From Psilocybe azurescens (Eukaryota > Basidiomycota > Agaricomycetes > Agaricales > Agrocybaceae), in assembly GCA_023853785.1 (NCBI GenBank), contig JAJIRX010001050.1, positions 22,774 to 86,773 of the forward strand: a DNA stretch of 64,000 nucleotides, in the 5' to 3' direction. The position numbers and the translations under genes are program-made. The notes beneath the pieces were generated by a model. It saw nothing but the letters and a program-made list of their open reading frames with translations, searched no databases and was not told the DNA's origin. Shown piece by piece: positions 36,481-49,141 of the stretch; position 1 is the first letter of the stretch; the number at the start of each line of letters is the position of its first letter.

Positions 36481-37013
36481 TCTAAATGTTTATGCTGATA
36501 TTCAACTTTCCCTCAGCTTATTTGGAGGCAGTCCTAATTTCACAATAACATTCTTGATCTACTCATGCATCTCCGGAACCATTCACTAATCGACAGCACA
36601 CGACTCACAATGTCAATCCCCCGTGCTCTTCTTATGAGTACAGGTTCTGAGCGTCTTTCCCTGTCTCTCGTACAATCTTGACTCACTCATCATCCTAGTC
36701 TTTTCATCTAGGACTATTCATACAGTGATTTTTCACGAGATTATTGTGACCAAGGATGTCACCATGACACAGTTAACATGTGTTTATTATCGTTGAAATT
36801 GAAGATTTGGTAGGTGAGATCAAGGTTTCGTACCCATACGGAATGCCTTCGGTACCCTTTGTCATGTTTGGAGGGTGTGAGTAGGCTCTAAGAAGATGAA
36901 TAGAATTGTCTTGCATTTCTTGAGTCATTAATTTTGTGGAGGATTCGGATGAGGTTATCAGAAGGTCTTCTCTGAAAATGTCTTGCCGAGTTCCTACCAG
37001 CATTCGGGCTGTA
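36481..37013. other. No recognised gene
   Basis: The part near 36890-36950 resembles 43300-43350, a stretch 3' of the NACHT gene, which suggests that the detached NACHT 3' copy once extended this far. Confidence 0.4.
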
Positions 37014-37659
37014 CAGTATAGTGACGCTCCTTGGGACACTGACGTTCCTTGGGACAAATTGAAATTCCGAGCCCAAATCTTATTCAAAACACTTAATTTT
37101 TTGTAAACTTATTTATGCAGTATAGATACATGTTCAGGCCAAATTTCATAGCGATTGAATAACTTCCCCAGGTTCTAGATCGAAATATGATAGAGAATGT
37201 GGGTATATTTGACTGCAAAAATTTCTTTCATGACTTTATGCCATTTTGGTTCGATTTTTGAGCAATATTTTTACATATTCGGAAAGCTCTCATTTTCCTC
37301 TTTCCAATACACCTTTAATAGTAAGGATCCGGTCAATTTTAACCTCAGAACGCATTGACTTTAGTGTCGGCGTGACAATCTGATGGGATATGCACTGTTC
37401 ACACATGAGCGTGACATTTTTGATGCGCGGAAACACGGTTGGTAAAGGCTTGGGTCACACTGTCCCAAGGACCGTCAGTGTGATATTTTGATATCCCCAG
37501 TAATTGTTGTATATTGCACCAAAACTCCCACTTTTCGTCCCAAAAAGTTATCAGTAGGTGTATACGAAGTCCTTCCATGACCCGATGTAAAAATATTTAG
37601 GGATTATTAGGTAAAAAAACTCAGGACAAAATGCTGTCCCAAGGAACGTCACTATACTG
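37014..37659. mobile_element. TA-flanked MITE (646 bp)
   Basis: The ends CAGTATAGTGACGCTCC (left) and (RC) CAGTATAGTGACGTTCC (right) are inverted repeats that continue into TTGGGACA. TA flanks both sides (37012-37013, 37660-37661). The CCTTGGGACA word recurs inside, including near 37040 and 37460. No transposase frame. Tc1/mariner-like by target site. Confidence 0.82.
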
Positions 37660-40435
37660 TACGTCTAGTAACTAGACGCACTATCTGACATTGTTTACAT
37701 TCTGAACGACTATCGGCATTCCCGATGCCGACATCACTGGGCTTCAATATTTAAATCTGAGTTTGAGTCGGCTCTGTTTTGTTGATTCGGTGTGCTATGA
37801 TCAACCACACCTTCTCCCATGCTTATACCCCTATAGGGACATCATGATGAGCACATATAGCGTTGCGAACTCGTGCGCTCTGGTTCTCACCAATTTTTTT
37901 AGCGTAGTACAGGAGACAGAGGATCGTGGTGCGTGTTTCCTTTCAAAATCTTTACGGTAACTATCTAACAGGCTATACACAGCTTTACATACAGCCCAAA
38001 CGCGTCATGTCGCGCTCCTGTCTAACTCGCACAAATTGTCTCTCCATAGGACAGATTTCCTCGATTATAAGCACCAGCATATGCTGCAACACGGAGAGCC
38101 GTCACAACTGCTACCAAAATGCACAGACTCTGCTTTATCATTAGGAGAGTGTCGGGTCAACACGAAAGGTGCGCATCTTACCTTGATATGATTGTTTCTA
38201 TCCAAACCTTTCACAGGGCTCGGTGTTTGCTTCGTGCCTCGGGACAGGAGGATGTGAGGTGAAAATTAGAGATATTTAAGGAGGGTAAACGCAAAGGTGC
38301 GTATTCATTTTTCGAATTGCTGTTGCCGCCATCTGATGAGACACAGACGCCGATTGACACACGAAGCACCGACAACCTCTGACCCCTCCCCTCGTCGTCG
38401 TCATCGTCGATAGTGAGTCCGTATCTCGACTATCTGGCACGATGGTCTGGCACGATGCCGACTCCACGTACGCTGATGCCATATACCCCCAAATGCGAAT
38501 GCTCGCAGCGCCTCTGATTCGCTCGATATGTTCCAGGATGTGTGGGAGGTTTGGATCAACGCCGTTGGAGCCGAGTGTCAGCTGCAAAATGGCGGCATCA
38601 CGCATCTCTGCAGAGCGATGCCACAACCGACTCGTCTTGCTCAGCTATCTTACCATCCTTCTTCGCCCATACCTTTATCTGTACGTTTCAGCTCAAGAAT
38701 CGTTCGTTGATGCGACCAGCAGGACACCAGCGGATTTACATCCTTTCTACTTACAGGGACCCGCTATTCAATGTACTACCCAGGCCCCAGAGACTAGAAG
38801 CTCTTCCTCAACAATTTCACCGAGCACTGAGGTTTGCTGCACGCTGTCATTTCTCAGCATTCTCCACTCTCGTATCGCGACATCACAGCCACCAGAAAAA
38901 TTAGCACAGCGCTCCTTCACACCGACTGCGATGAATGCAAGCTTGTGGGCAGTGGTCGACGCACTCAAATCTTGCGTATGCATAGCGTTCATGGTACAGC
39001 TAGAAGTTCAGATGACCTCCTAGCCATCTTTTTTTCTGGCGCACTCCATGAATGGACACCTTGACCGGATACCGGAAACGCGGAGGTGTTGAGCGCTGCA
39101 CACGGTAATCAGTCTCTCCCGACTAATCAATGGATCCGACATTAATAGAATACGCGTTGCGAATCCAGCTCAACCTTTCATCTCAGGTATCGTTCCCACG
39201 TGATATAGCCTACAGCGCAAACAAACGTGTCCATCACTACATTATTTTCTCGCCTTACGCTAGCATGTCTCAGGGTACGTTTTGATCGATACTCTGCACT
39301 TTGCAGGATCCTAATAATGTTTTTTTATTTTATTTTTATTTTAAAAAATCTTCAGCTTCCTGTGATCATTTCCGCCGTTGGTTTGAGTGATATTGTGTCT
39401 GGATGCCGGAGTGGTGTCAGTTACACACCTAACTCATGTTCCACCCAAGCGGTCAAAAACCATCGGACGCGTTCAATGTTGACGAGGCTCGTACGTCTTC
39501 TGGTCTTATTTAAACTAATCGCTACTGTATTCACCCTCTAGCTCTGAGACTATCGCCCATTTTCTTCAAAATTTGTTCCTTCATACATCCTTCTGCACAC
39601 GATCTCTACCTGCAAATTTGCTATAAATTGTGGTACATACATCTTTTACTACTTAGGTCCTGCTGCTAATCGGTTTTGTCTTGTAGCTGGCAGCACCTAC
39701 CTTTGTTCAACCGGTCTTCTAGGGCACTTCTAAGAGGATGCACACTGGGTTGAAGAAAGAATGCTTCTCAGCTTCGATACCGACTGCAGCTCTTTGATGG
39801 TGCATAACCAACATTACCGCCTCAGGCCATATTTATGTCAACTGCACTCTACGGGATGGACAGGGACTATGACAGAAGTCGTTCCAAGAGCAATCCGTAG
39901 ATTGGCGAAGACGAGAATGAAGATCTACCTCCCAAGCAGTACGCGAACGGATGACGGGGACGACGGGGAAGGACAAGAGGAGATCAAAGGATAGATGAAG
40001 GGGGGGAAAACGGACACGATAGCCACGCAAATCAAATTAAACACGTGTGCTGTGCGATTTTCTTGTCTTGTGCGCAATATGATCTCGTTTTCCGCTATTC
40101 TTATCAACAGGCATTGGCCATGCAGAGATGGGAAGGAAGTGTTCAAACTTCATAGGGCCCTCGACGCCCCTATCTCAAAAAACCCGGACGCGAAATCGTT
40201 TGAGCCAAAATCGTTTGAGCTGACACTGCATAAATGACATGGGTTCTAATAAAGTTCACTTTCGTTAAAACGTGATATTTGGATCATCCGACAAATAGCG
40301 GTATATTTATACTTGCACGGTGGTGCTGGCTAAATTCAGACGCCAATATAATGGCGTCCTATCAATCTTTGCCCTTTCCTAACTTTCTCACTGACAACGG
40401 CTGCTGCTCCTCGTCTAACGTTGCGATCTCATACA
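37660..40435. other. No recognised gene
   Basis: The longest open frame is 38442-39023 (+), about 190 codons. It has no motif I know, and overlapping frames in all phases make it doubtful. The final 100 bases before 40436 are the NACHT gene leader. Confidence 0.4.
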
Positions 40436-43031
40436 ATGTCACAGTACTTCCATGGATCGAGGAACTTCACTATCGACAACAGTACATTCCACAACGTGAC
40501 TCATCAATATCAAAGTCCTAAAGGTAAGCTATTCGTTCTTGTGGAATGAGAGATACATGATGTCAATGAGAATCAACGATAGGCGTATTGGAATCCTTGC
40601 AGAAACACGTCGCCCACGGAGCATTTCACGACTCAGGCGAGCGATTTGATCCGCCAAAATGTCATCCCGACACACGAGCCGCGATTATCAAGAGGATCAT
40701 GGACTGGATCAGTGGACTCAATGAAGACACCCGAGAGGCTCTCATTATGTGGCTTTACGGCGCAGCCGGTGCTGGGAAATCCGCCATTGTGCAGACTATT
40801 GCCGAGATTCTGGACAGCCGGCACTTTGTCCTCGCCAGTTTCTTCTTCTGGCGAACTGATCCACGACGAGGAATGGCCAAGCTGCTCGTCACCACGCTAG
40901 CATATCAGCTGGCGGTAAAGCTTCCCCCTCATGTTCCGAGAACGACTAGGCTTGGCATTCGAAATCGATCCCTGATTGCCACACGATCGCTTGAGGCACA
41001 ATTCAAGGCCCTCGTTCGAGAGCCTCTCCTTGAACTTCTTCATTCCGGATTTTCAATCAACAACCACTTGGTAATCATCATTGATGGGCTTGATGAATGC
41101 GACGATCCAAAATTTCAAGCGAGAATTATTGATCTTTCCTTCAGCCTTCTGCACACTCGGGACTTACCTCTGAAGATCTTCATAGCAAGTCGCCCAGAGA
41201 TTGATATATCCTCATCTTTCGATAGAAAACCATTCTCCATGCTGGCAAGAATCGCATTGGACGACGACTATCAATCCGAAGATGATATTCGACATTTCCT
41301 GGCAGATAAATTTAACGAGATCAAAATCCAGCATCGCCTTCGCTCTTACATCCCGGTTGGCTGGCCCGCTGAAGATTCGCTAGAAAACTCGTACGAAAGT
41401 CCTCCGGGCAGTTTATCTACGCATCGTCTGTAGTGAAATATGTCGAATCCCCGCGTCATCGACCAACGCATCGCCTTGAAGTTGTTCTTGGTATACAACT
41501 ACCAAATGCGGGCGATAGCCCCCTTCGCGGAGCTTGACGCATTGTACCGGCACATCCTGATGGGGGTTGAAGATGTAGACTTAATATTGAAGATCATTGG
41601 ATTCGTCATTCTTGGCCCTGTGCACGTCTCTCAGAGTTCGGTAACATTTATGGAAGCCTTCCTTTCGCTTGCTCCTGGAGATGTTCAACTTCTAATGCAG
41701 AACCTCGGCTCCCTTATATCTGTCGAACACTATCCTGATCATCCTGATCGTGCAGAGGGGTTAACCGTTCGCATATTACATGCATCATTGAAAGACTATC
41801 TACTCGACTAGTCACGATCGAAAGATTTTTTCTTGACCGCGTCAAAATGCACACGCAGTATGCCGAGTTATGCCTTGCTCATATGACAGAGCTTCCAGCA
41901 TTGCAATCCAATTCGTCTCACCATCTATTCACGGGTACGTTCTAATATGTTTGAACTTCTATGGTCTAATTGCATAAAATAGACCTACCGAATGGACACT
42001 GGCCTATCTTTACATATTTCTTCCATCACTGCCCTCTTGCTAAACCAAATCCACGGCTCATCCAAAATACTCTCCGTCTAACTCTCAGTCGGTGCCATAT
42101 TATGCTCGGAGTAAAAAATCATTATAATGCAAGATTTCTTGACGAATATTTTTTCTACCTTGATTCCCTCTGCGCTGTATGTGTCTTCTTTTGCAAAACA
42201 ATGAAATCTGACCACCTCGGCAGATTTGGGCTGACCCTGGGGTGTCTCAAAATTTCGCTGATGAAATAGTCGCATTTGAACAGCTCATCGACGCCCAACT
42301 TGGTCCATTTCCTCAACACTCCCACATCTGGTTCCTTCTGGCCTCAATTATGCATGAGGATCAATGGGTTTTTGGGATCTTGACCTCATCTTTATGCGAC
42401 AAAATTTGCAAAATCCAAGGCAAATAGCACAGTTAGGAGAAAGTCTTAATTACCTAACGTCTAGACATCCTGCCTTTCGTAAACATCTTCATAACACTCT
42501 ACAAGATTGGATTATCTCAAGCCAGCAACCAGCCGACACCGCCAGTGTTTACGCCAGTGCTGCATTTTTGCTCTGCACTATATATCAACATGCAAATTCC
42601 CACATGCTGGTGACAGAACTAGATTTGGCCGATCTCGTCACTATCATCGGACTCGAATGAATAGTCCTGCTCAATCACTTTGGTACCGACGGTCTGTCAA
42701 CACTGCATACAAAATGTATTACACCAACTATCGCTTTCGCTATTTCATCCAAAAGGGAGCCTTCGTGGACACGGAATTTCATTCCATGCAATGGTATCTT
42801 TTCAATACGGGCGATGCTTTCTATGCTTATTTGTGGGTCATTCTGATGCTTCCGCTATTCCTTGACAAATCGGGTTACTCGGAAGAGTTGATTGCATATG
42901 CACGCCAACCCAGAATCAGGCGCAATAATGACTACCTCAACTTCACGTATCCACCATTGGAGAAAAAACAGAGATCTGCCCGGGCGGCAGTTAAAGCATA
43001 TCTTAGGAGAGTAGAAGATGGACGCACTTGA
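40436..43031 (+). CDS. NACHT-domain NTPase (NLR-like), disrupted
   Basis: A STAND NTPase of the fungal NLR-like type, thought to act in non-self recognition and cell death signalling. Exon 1 (40436-40523) encodes MSQYFHGSRNFTIDNSTFHN, the N-terminal signature typical of basidiomycete NACHT proteins. Exon 2 starts at 40583: LQKHVAHGAFHDSGERFDPP, then Walker A GAAGAGKSAI, ASFFFWR, and Walker B LVIIIDGLDECDD. Then come FIASRPE, GQFIYASSVVKYVESPRHRP, AELDALYRHIL and ILHASLKDYLLD. Introns at 41935-41982 and 42177-42223 fit GT..AG. The tail ends in a membrane-like stretch (YAYLWVILMLPLFL) and a basic end. No clear WD40, ankyrin or TPR repeats are seen. Frame breaks occur in an A-run near 41383, a C-run near 41518-41523, T-runs near 41826 and 42370, and an in-frame TAG at 41809-41811, so it may be a pseudogene. 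Confidence 0.85.
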
Positions 43032-46000
43032 TCACATAGCAGAACGAGAAATACCCATATTTGTAGCAGAGTTGCACAGTATGTAAAATTTATAACATAC
43101 ACAGAACAGATGGAAGCCCTACGGACGAACCTCTTCCCAACCATCACCAACATCTATATAGCTGTGTTTCTACAGAGCGGCTTGGCTATAACAACAAAGT
43201 TATATGTAGAATTATCGATGGATAATCGAGTTTAATGGACGATATGTATTATAATCAGGTAGACTCAACATAGAAAATAAACATACCAAGTTCTTGAGAC
43301 GAATGGAGTTGTCTTGAGTTTCTGATGCCATACATTTTATGGAGGTCGGGAGTTCTCCCAGTCTTTGCCACTATAACAGTGGAATGTCATTGACGTTGTA
43401 TTCCACGCAGTCTGGTACCCATTTTGGCGCAAATAAAGACAAAGGTGCGATAAAGGGCTGTGGGTATGCACATTGTGTTGGACATTGCCGATGGTTCTGG
43501 GGGTCCATTTATCTTCTCAATTTCGTTTGCAACTGCGGCCCATCAGTGATGATCATGAATGGCTTCCGTTGCTCGCCTCTCGGCATGGCAGTATATACGG
43601 TGGATGAGAATCATGCTGAAAAGGCGAGGAATGGGCATTCGTCAGTTGGTCATCCTGATTGAAGCTTTGGACGACGAGAATGAGGATACACGGAGCGGCA
43701 AGGGTAATTAAAGATGGATAGATATGTCTGGTATTATCTTTTACTTATCGCGCACAATAAGCACGATGTCGTTTCCCGATTTCCTATGTGGAATATTACG
43801 TACCTACTAGGTTGAAGCTCGTCCCAGTGAGTGAGCCCTTACATCAGAATCGTTCTCGCAGAGTGGCTGCGCAGCATGCTCTTGTACCGAGGCGCTTCAC
43901 GCCAAGTCACTTCTCAACAAAGGAGGAATACCTTTGTCACCTCTAGCAGTCGCCATAATGTAGTGGAGTCTGATGGAATCTGTCATGATATTCTGGACGT
44001 TGTACATACTCTAACACCCATAGAATCGAACGTCTATGGGAATGTACACTACATTAGAGAAGATAATGTTTTCCAGAGGTGCTTAAGTCGCTGCTAAATA
44101 TCGCCGGAAGTGACGGTTTATATGCACAAATCACCCTTGACTTCGGTTTCATAAATCCCTGCTGAACACAGGTTTGACAGGTGCTGTGGTGTGGGGAGAT
44201 GAGGGCTATACTGGAAAGACGAAGAATAAGGATGTGTCCGTTGGTGACTACTTACTTTATTTCATATTCTTTTTAGTGCCGCGTGAATGACCTTGGATGG
44301 TGCGCCTCAAACGCGATACAAAATTAAAATCCCTCCAACGCGACGCGTTGTTGGACTCCGCGGAACAAACACGGCCACATAATGTTCGGTTTGCACTTTC
44401 TTTATTCGCTTCCCTCACTGTAGGACCGGTTTCACCCCTCCCTCCTCTTATACAGAGCAACCACAGGTTTACCCTCGCTGCACTCCCTCGACAAGATTTG
44501 GAAAACTTTGGTGACTGGACGAAGAAGAAGAATATGCACGCACTGCTTTGGACTCAACTCGATACGATGGGCGTCTGTGTGTCGAAGCTGGAGTCAGTGG
44601 GATGGTAAATATTCTTGGACTCAGTTAGAGGAATACATTGCCAAGGTGCGTGTACAAAATTCTAAAGAGGTGGGGGCTGTTACTGACTCGGACGGATAGA
44701 CAAAACTCCGATTTGGCGTCCGCGTCATCTGCGCGGGCGCTGGAGGAGTCGTGGGATGCTGTGGCTTCTGCCCCGCGCCTTTGCCTTTACTTTTGCCTGT
44801 ACATGTGCACTCGCCGTCGTAGATTGCGCCCAAGACCACAGCAGCCGCAGCAGCGCCTCGGAGTGAACACCAGCACCAGCGGTGTGAAGGCTCAGAGCAA
44901 ACTAGAACCGAATCTCAGCGTCCTCAGCATGGGGATGCGTCTCGGATCTCATCGAGATCGCAAGTACGAAGAGCGCGCGAAGGATCTCTCAGACGTCGTG
45001 CACCCCGTCGGGCTCTGAGTCCGCTCTCATGAACTACACGCCGTGCATGTACGCATATGCGACGGGCGGGAAAGGAGACCTTCGACGTCTATGTGGATCC
45101 GGGCCATGTGGACCCGGATATTGTCTGGATTGTGCTGGTGAAGAAGTCGAGGGTTGCGCTGGATGAAGTTGGGTACTGGGTGCGGGAGGGAAATGGGGGT
45201 GGTTATGAACGTTTTGAGGGTAGACAGGGAGGGTGGGCATTTGAAGGAAGGGGGCAAGGAGGAGTAAGTTACAAGCGGTAGGTCGCTTTCACTGTTTTCT
45301 TGAGTTTGCATGGAATTTAAATAAAATTTCGTATCGTTTGACAGCTATCGAATGGAATCCACGATCCTCACCCACGTTTGAAGAGGGCTTCTTTTTCCTC
45401 TTTCCTCTTCCTTCTCTCTTCTTCCTGCCAACATGCACATGGACCCACAGACCCATGTTATAATGCTACTCTGGTTGCTGCCGCTTTGGGTTTAGACAAA
45501 TTTGCATTTTGATGGGAAGCCTCAGCATATTGTGTGCAACTAGGCGGCATACAGAGACGTCTCCGTCCATCAGGCTGTTCAATCACGAAGAGTAGAGAAT
45601 GGATACTTGTCGGTACTCAAACATAAATCATCAATGTCATCATGTTGTCGTGGGATCTCGCTTTCCGTATAGTACCTTTGTTGGCAGTTTTTCATTGACT
45701 ACGATACGTTGCCCTGCTGGTTGAAGATCGGCCGAAGGAGTGGGCTAGTAAATTATGAGAGGAGATTGAACGAGGCAGAAAATCCAGTTGAAAGAGGGTA
45801 TTGGACATGCCGATCTGTTTCGTGCTGTGAACGCTACGGGAATACGAGGTAAGTAAGAGTAATATTTGTGTCTGTCTACACGAACACATCACGCCATAAT
45901 TCTAAGTACTGTCTAGCACCCCAGCCGATCTCTACTATCTAATCCCACTGCATTTATGCAATCTAATCGAATGTGGGTCCTGCCCAGAAGTCACTTTGCA

Positions 46001-46299
46001 CCATCCATTTGTGGTCGCAATAACATTCTCTTGCTTACTATATAGATCCACCCGGGTGTCTATCCGAGTTACGCGTATGGGCGTGAGGAAGTCTTGAAGC
46101 CCGGGGCTTGGGAGTGTTTCAGGGATGTTCTCCACCATTCGATTGAAGATTGTTTATATATACTTTATCGATATGTGCCACCAACTCTTAATTCGCCCCC
46201 TGCTGGAATGGTGGGAAGAGCGGGGTGGATTAGGTGGTCATATCATGTCAGTCGCTATCATTTGATTGTTTATTTTGGCGACCAAGTAAGTGTTCCAAA
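43032..46299. other. No recognised gene
   Basis: Open frames on both strands (for example 43339-43662 and 44638-45018 on +) show no motif. The minus-strand exon end EALFKRG near 45375-45440 resembles the one at 36.4 kb (see that entry). Confidence 0.4.
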
Positions 46300-46410
46300 C
46301 CCAGTCGAAGTCGTAAGAGTGGGAATGAGATCAAGATAAAACCATCGCATTGGACAGCGAGCTAAGCTGCAGCCTGCCATGCAAGTCATATGCACATGTC
46401 TCTCTTTTTG
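46300..46410. repeat. Dispersed repeat, copy 1 (relative of 55875-56035)
   Basis: CCCAGTCGAAGTCGTAAGAG, then GACAGCGAGCTAAGCTGCAG and CCTGCCATGC, match the segment at 55875-56035, where the GTCGAA part is expanded into a hexamer array. No coding function is evident. Confidence 0.6.
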
Positions 46411-46789
46411 TTCTCTCTTGCGATGTGAAAGGTCGAGAGAGGAATTGATAGAGTGGACTTGGCTGGATGCGAACGCATTGAAGATGTGGATATATCTCGC
46501 TTGAAGTGAGAGCCTGGCATTTATAAGCGAGCGTGAGCTCGGGCACGATAGAGCGCCTGCAGCGTGCAGTGATTGTGGGATGGGGAAGGAGGGACGAACG
46601 CGGAGGTGGGTGGACAGGCGCCCAGGCAGAGTCAGAGTAAATTAAGAACTGGGCTCTAAGCTACGATGCCACGCCATATTTTTATGCGTGTTCCATTACA
46701 TATGCATAATGCGAAACCGCTGTGCCACACACATTAGTTACCCTGCTGCATCTCTACACCACTGCTCTCTAGTATTGTAGAGTATATGG

Positions 46790-47040
46790 AACGCAGAGAG
46801 TAGAGAATATATAGGCACCGGTGTACGTGGCAGTGACTGGATGTGCACGTGGATGCGTTAGAAATGTGGGTGGATCGGAGAGGCGTGAAATGAGGGTGTG
46901 GCATCCGTTTTGCTTTGCTCAGGATCGGGATAGGTGGACGAGGGGGATGAGGTGGAGGTCTGGCATGGAATTCAGCTGAGATGGAATGGGATGGGATTGT
47001 GAAGACGAGGACGAGAATGATGTCGAACTTGCCTGTGGAT
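46790..47040. repeat. Diverged local repeat, copy 1
   Basis: Shares GGCTGGATGTGCACGTGG-like sequence, GTGAAATGAGGGTGTGGC, CTCAGGATCGGGAT and CAGCTGAGATGGAATG with 47500-47755 in the same order. It looks like an old tandem segmental duplication of non-coding DNA. A third, shorter relative may lie near 46450-46500. Confidence 0.5.
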
Positions 47041-47499
47041 TCCGAATTATAAGAGGTCCCGGACGAGTGATAGATAGATGCTACTGGGCTGGACGCCCTG
47101 CCTGTTGAATATTGGATTGTCGTGATCAAGTGCGCTAACCCTAAGCCCAAGGTAAGCTATGATGACATGCCACGTCGACTTCATGTGTGTCGATACCATA
47201 TGTGCAACACGGCACGAAACTGTGCTCCCACGCCAGGCGTGGGCACATTGGGCATATGGAGGGATCGGAGCATTGAAAGGGGACGTGGCATCTATTTTGC
47301 TTGTGCTTGTGGCATGAGTGCGGAGTGGGAGGTGGGATGAGTGCTAAGCGTCAAGTACAATCCCTAACTAACGACAGAATCCGGATCCACGTGCACTATG
47401 GCTGCGCGCTGTTCGCATTCGCGTGCTAGTATGCACGGCACACAAGACCTACACACTACGAATATATGCGCTACCCCCTGCTCTCCCCTCCCTATTGAA

Positions 47500-47755
47500 T
47501 ATGGAGCCCAGAGCGTAAATAGGTGGGGGTAAATCTGAATCTGAGTCTGGCTGGATGTGGGTGCGCACTGCGTTAGGCATGTGGATAGATCTTCAAGGCA
47601 TGAAATGAAGAGATGGCGTTTTACTTGTGCTCGAGCTCAGGAATTGTGATCGGGGATGGAAGGGGAATCAAGAGGCGAGGGAGAGGGAGCTGGAGGTAGA
47701 ATTATGGGTGGGTATTTAACTGAGATGGAATGTGAACGCAATTGTGGGAGACGTA
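47500..47755. repeat. Diverged local repeat, copy 2
   Basis: Same order of words as 46790-47040 (GGCTGGATGTGGGTGCGCAC, CATGAAATGAAGAG, CTCAGGAATTGTGAT, AACTGAGATGGAATG). Confidence 0.5.
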
Positions 47756-47779
47756 ATTGCTAACGGGTTTCCAAGAAGG

Positions 47780-48870
47780 GGAGATGGATCATGGATGACC
47801 GATAGAAGGATAAGAGGACAGATGCGGGACAAGACATACAGATGGAAGCATCAAGAAGTCTAGTAGCACTAAGTGTATATGACAGTTGGCATGGCAGTTT
47901 GAGAGCGATCTTTGTGACATGGCGAGAATCAAGCTGGACGAGAACCGCACAAGCGTAGATTCAGCACAAGTACACCAATACCGAGAGAATAACATAGACA
48001 GCCAGACACACGGCGCAGAAAAAAATGACAAATAGAAGCGACGAGCAATGCAGTTCTGCGTAGATGGGCGGGAGAATGAACCGCCACGATTGACGACGGG
48101 TCGAAGCTGCAAAAACCCACCGCGTGAGTAAAAAAATGAATGCACAGGAAGGATTCCGTAAATGCTCGGGGACGATGTGATACATATTGCTTTGATAAAT
48201 TGTCTGAGACAAGTTCTTACACACTCGCCGTCATATAACATATGGTAAAATCCAGGCAGCTGTCCCTATCTGTGCACCTATTCTCATCGCACAATCATTA
48301 TCGCTTCGATGACCTCTTCATCCATGGTCACACCAGAACCGAGCGCTCTTTAATACCGAGAGTCACCACAAGACTCGATATTCTTCTACACTTTTATTTG
48401 AAACTCCTGCATAGGTTGCATCCCAGAAGCCGCGGTAGGCTTTAAACATCATGTATTGACTCCTGACTTGAACCTATGTTCTTGCGTAGACTCTTCTACA
48501 ATGGCAAAAGATAACAGATCATCCGTCTATTCGAAGAGACTATGATAAACAAGCCAAAGGTTTTCTAATCCGCCCGATGTTTGCCACTACGAGCCAAACT
48601 GTAAGTGGGAACACCATTATTCAAACGTGCATATGAGAAGATACGATAATCCCTTCCACACCTTGCCCAGAGCCCGGTACGTGGGAAAATTGTCTGCGAT
48701 GTACAGGGATGGAGTTGTCCATTTTGAGGGAGAGCAGTACAGTGAGGGTATTTCAACACAACTAGCGTGTAAGGTGTCAAAGAAGCCGAAAAGAACGGGG
48801 TGGAGGACGTACATAGCCTGCACCCAGGACATTCAATGTCAGATCCCAGAGCATCAATCTTACTCACCAG
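47780..48870 (-). other. Possible membrane-protein coding region, unrecognised
   Basis: On the minus strand a frame at 47961-48224 reads SWRFILPPIYAELHCSSLLF into a long hydrophobic segment (FFCAVCLAVYVILSVLVYL). A second frame at 48617-48832 reads MSWVQAMYVLHPVLFGFF. These could be exons of one membrane protein, perhaps broken. I cannot join them or name a family. Confidence 0.25.
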
Positions 48871-49141
48871 CTCAAAGACTGAGAATGTTCGTCTATCAAG
48901 CCCTCATTGCAATGTCTTCATTGATCTCGAGGCATGAACAAAAATAAAAAAATTCAACACTTGCTGATGAGCATGTAACATCCGCAAACCAGAATAGTTA
49001 TCGGCGTGCAATTCAAAACTTGTATCACTTTATTGTTACTGACATACTAAGCCAGTCTGCGATTTTCCATTTGATGCGTATGTATCAGTACGACCGGCCC
49101 CTTTGAGCTCTCGACTTCAAGGCTTAGCGCGCCATAACTAC

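Noticed and set aside
38442..39023. 193-codon plus-strand open frame
   Set aside because: Long, but with no motif, with other frames open over the same bases and no splice logic; not called as a gene.
47780..48870. Membrane-bound acyltransferase (wax-synthase-like) gene
   Set aside because: Hydrophobic segments suggest a membrane protein, but I see no HxxxD or other diagnostic motif and cannot join the frames.
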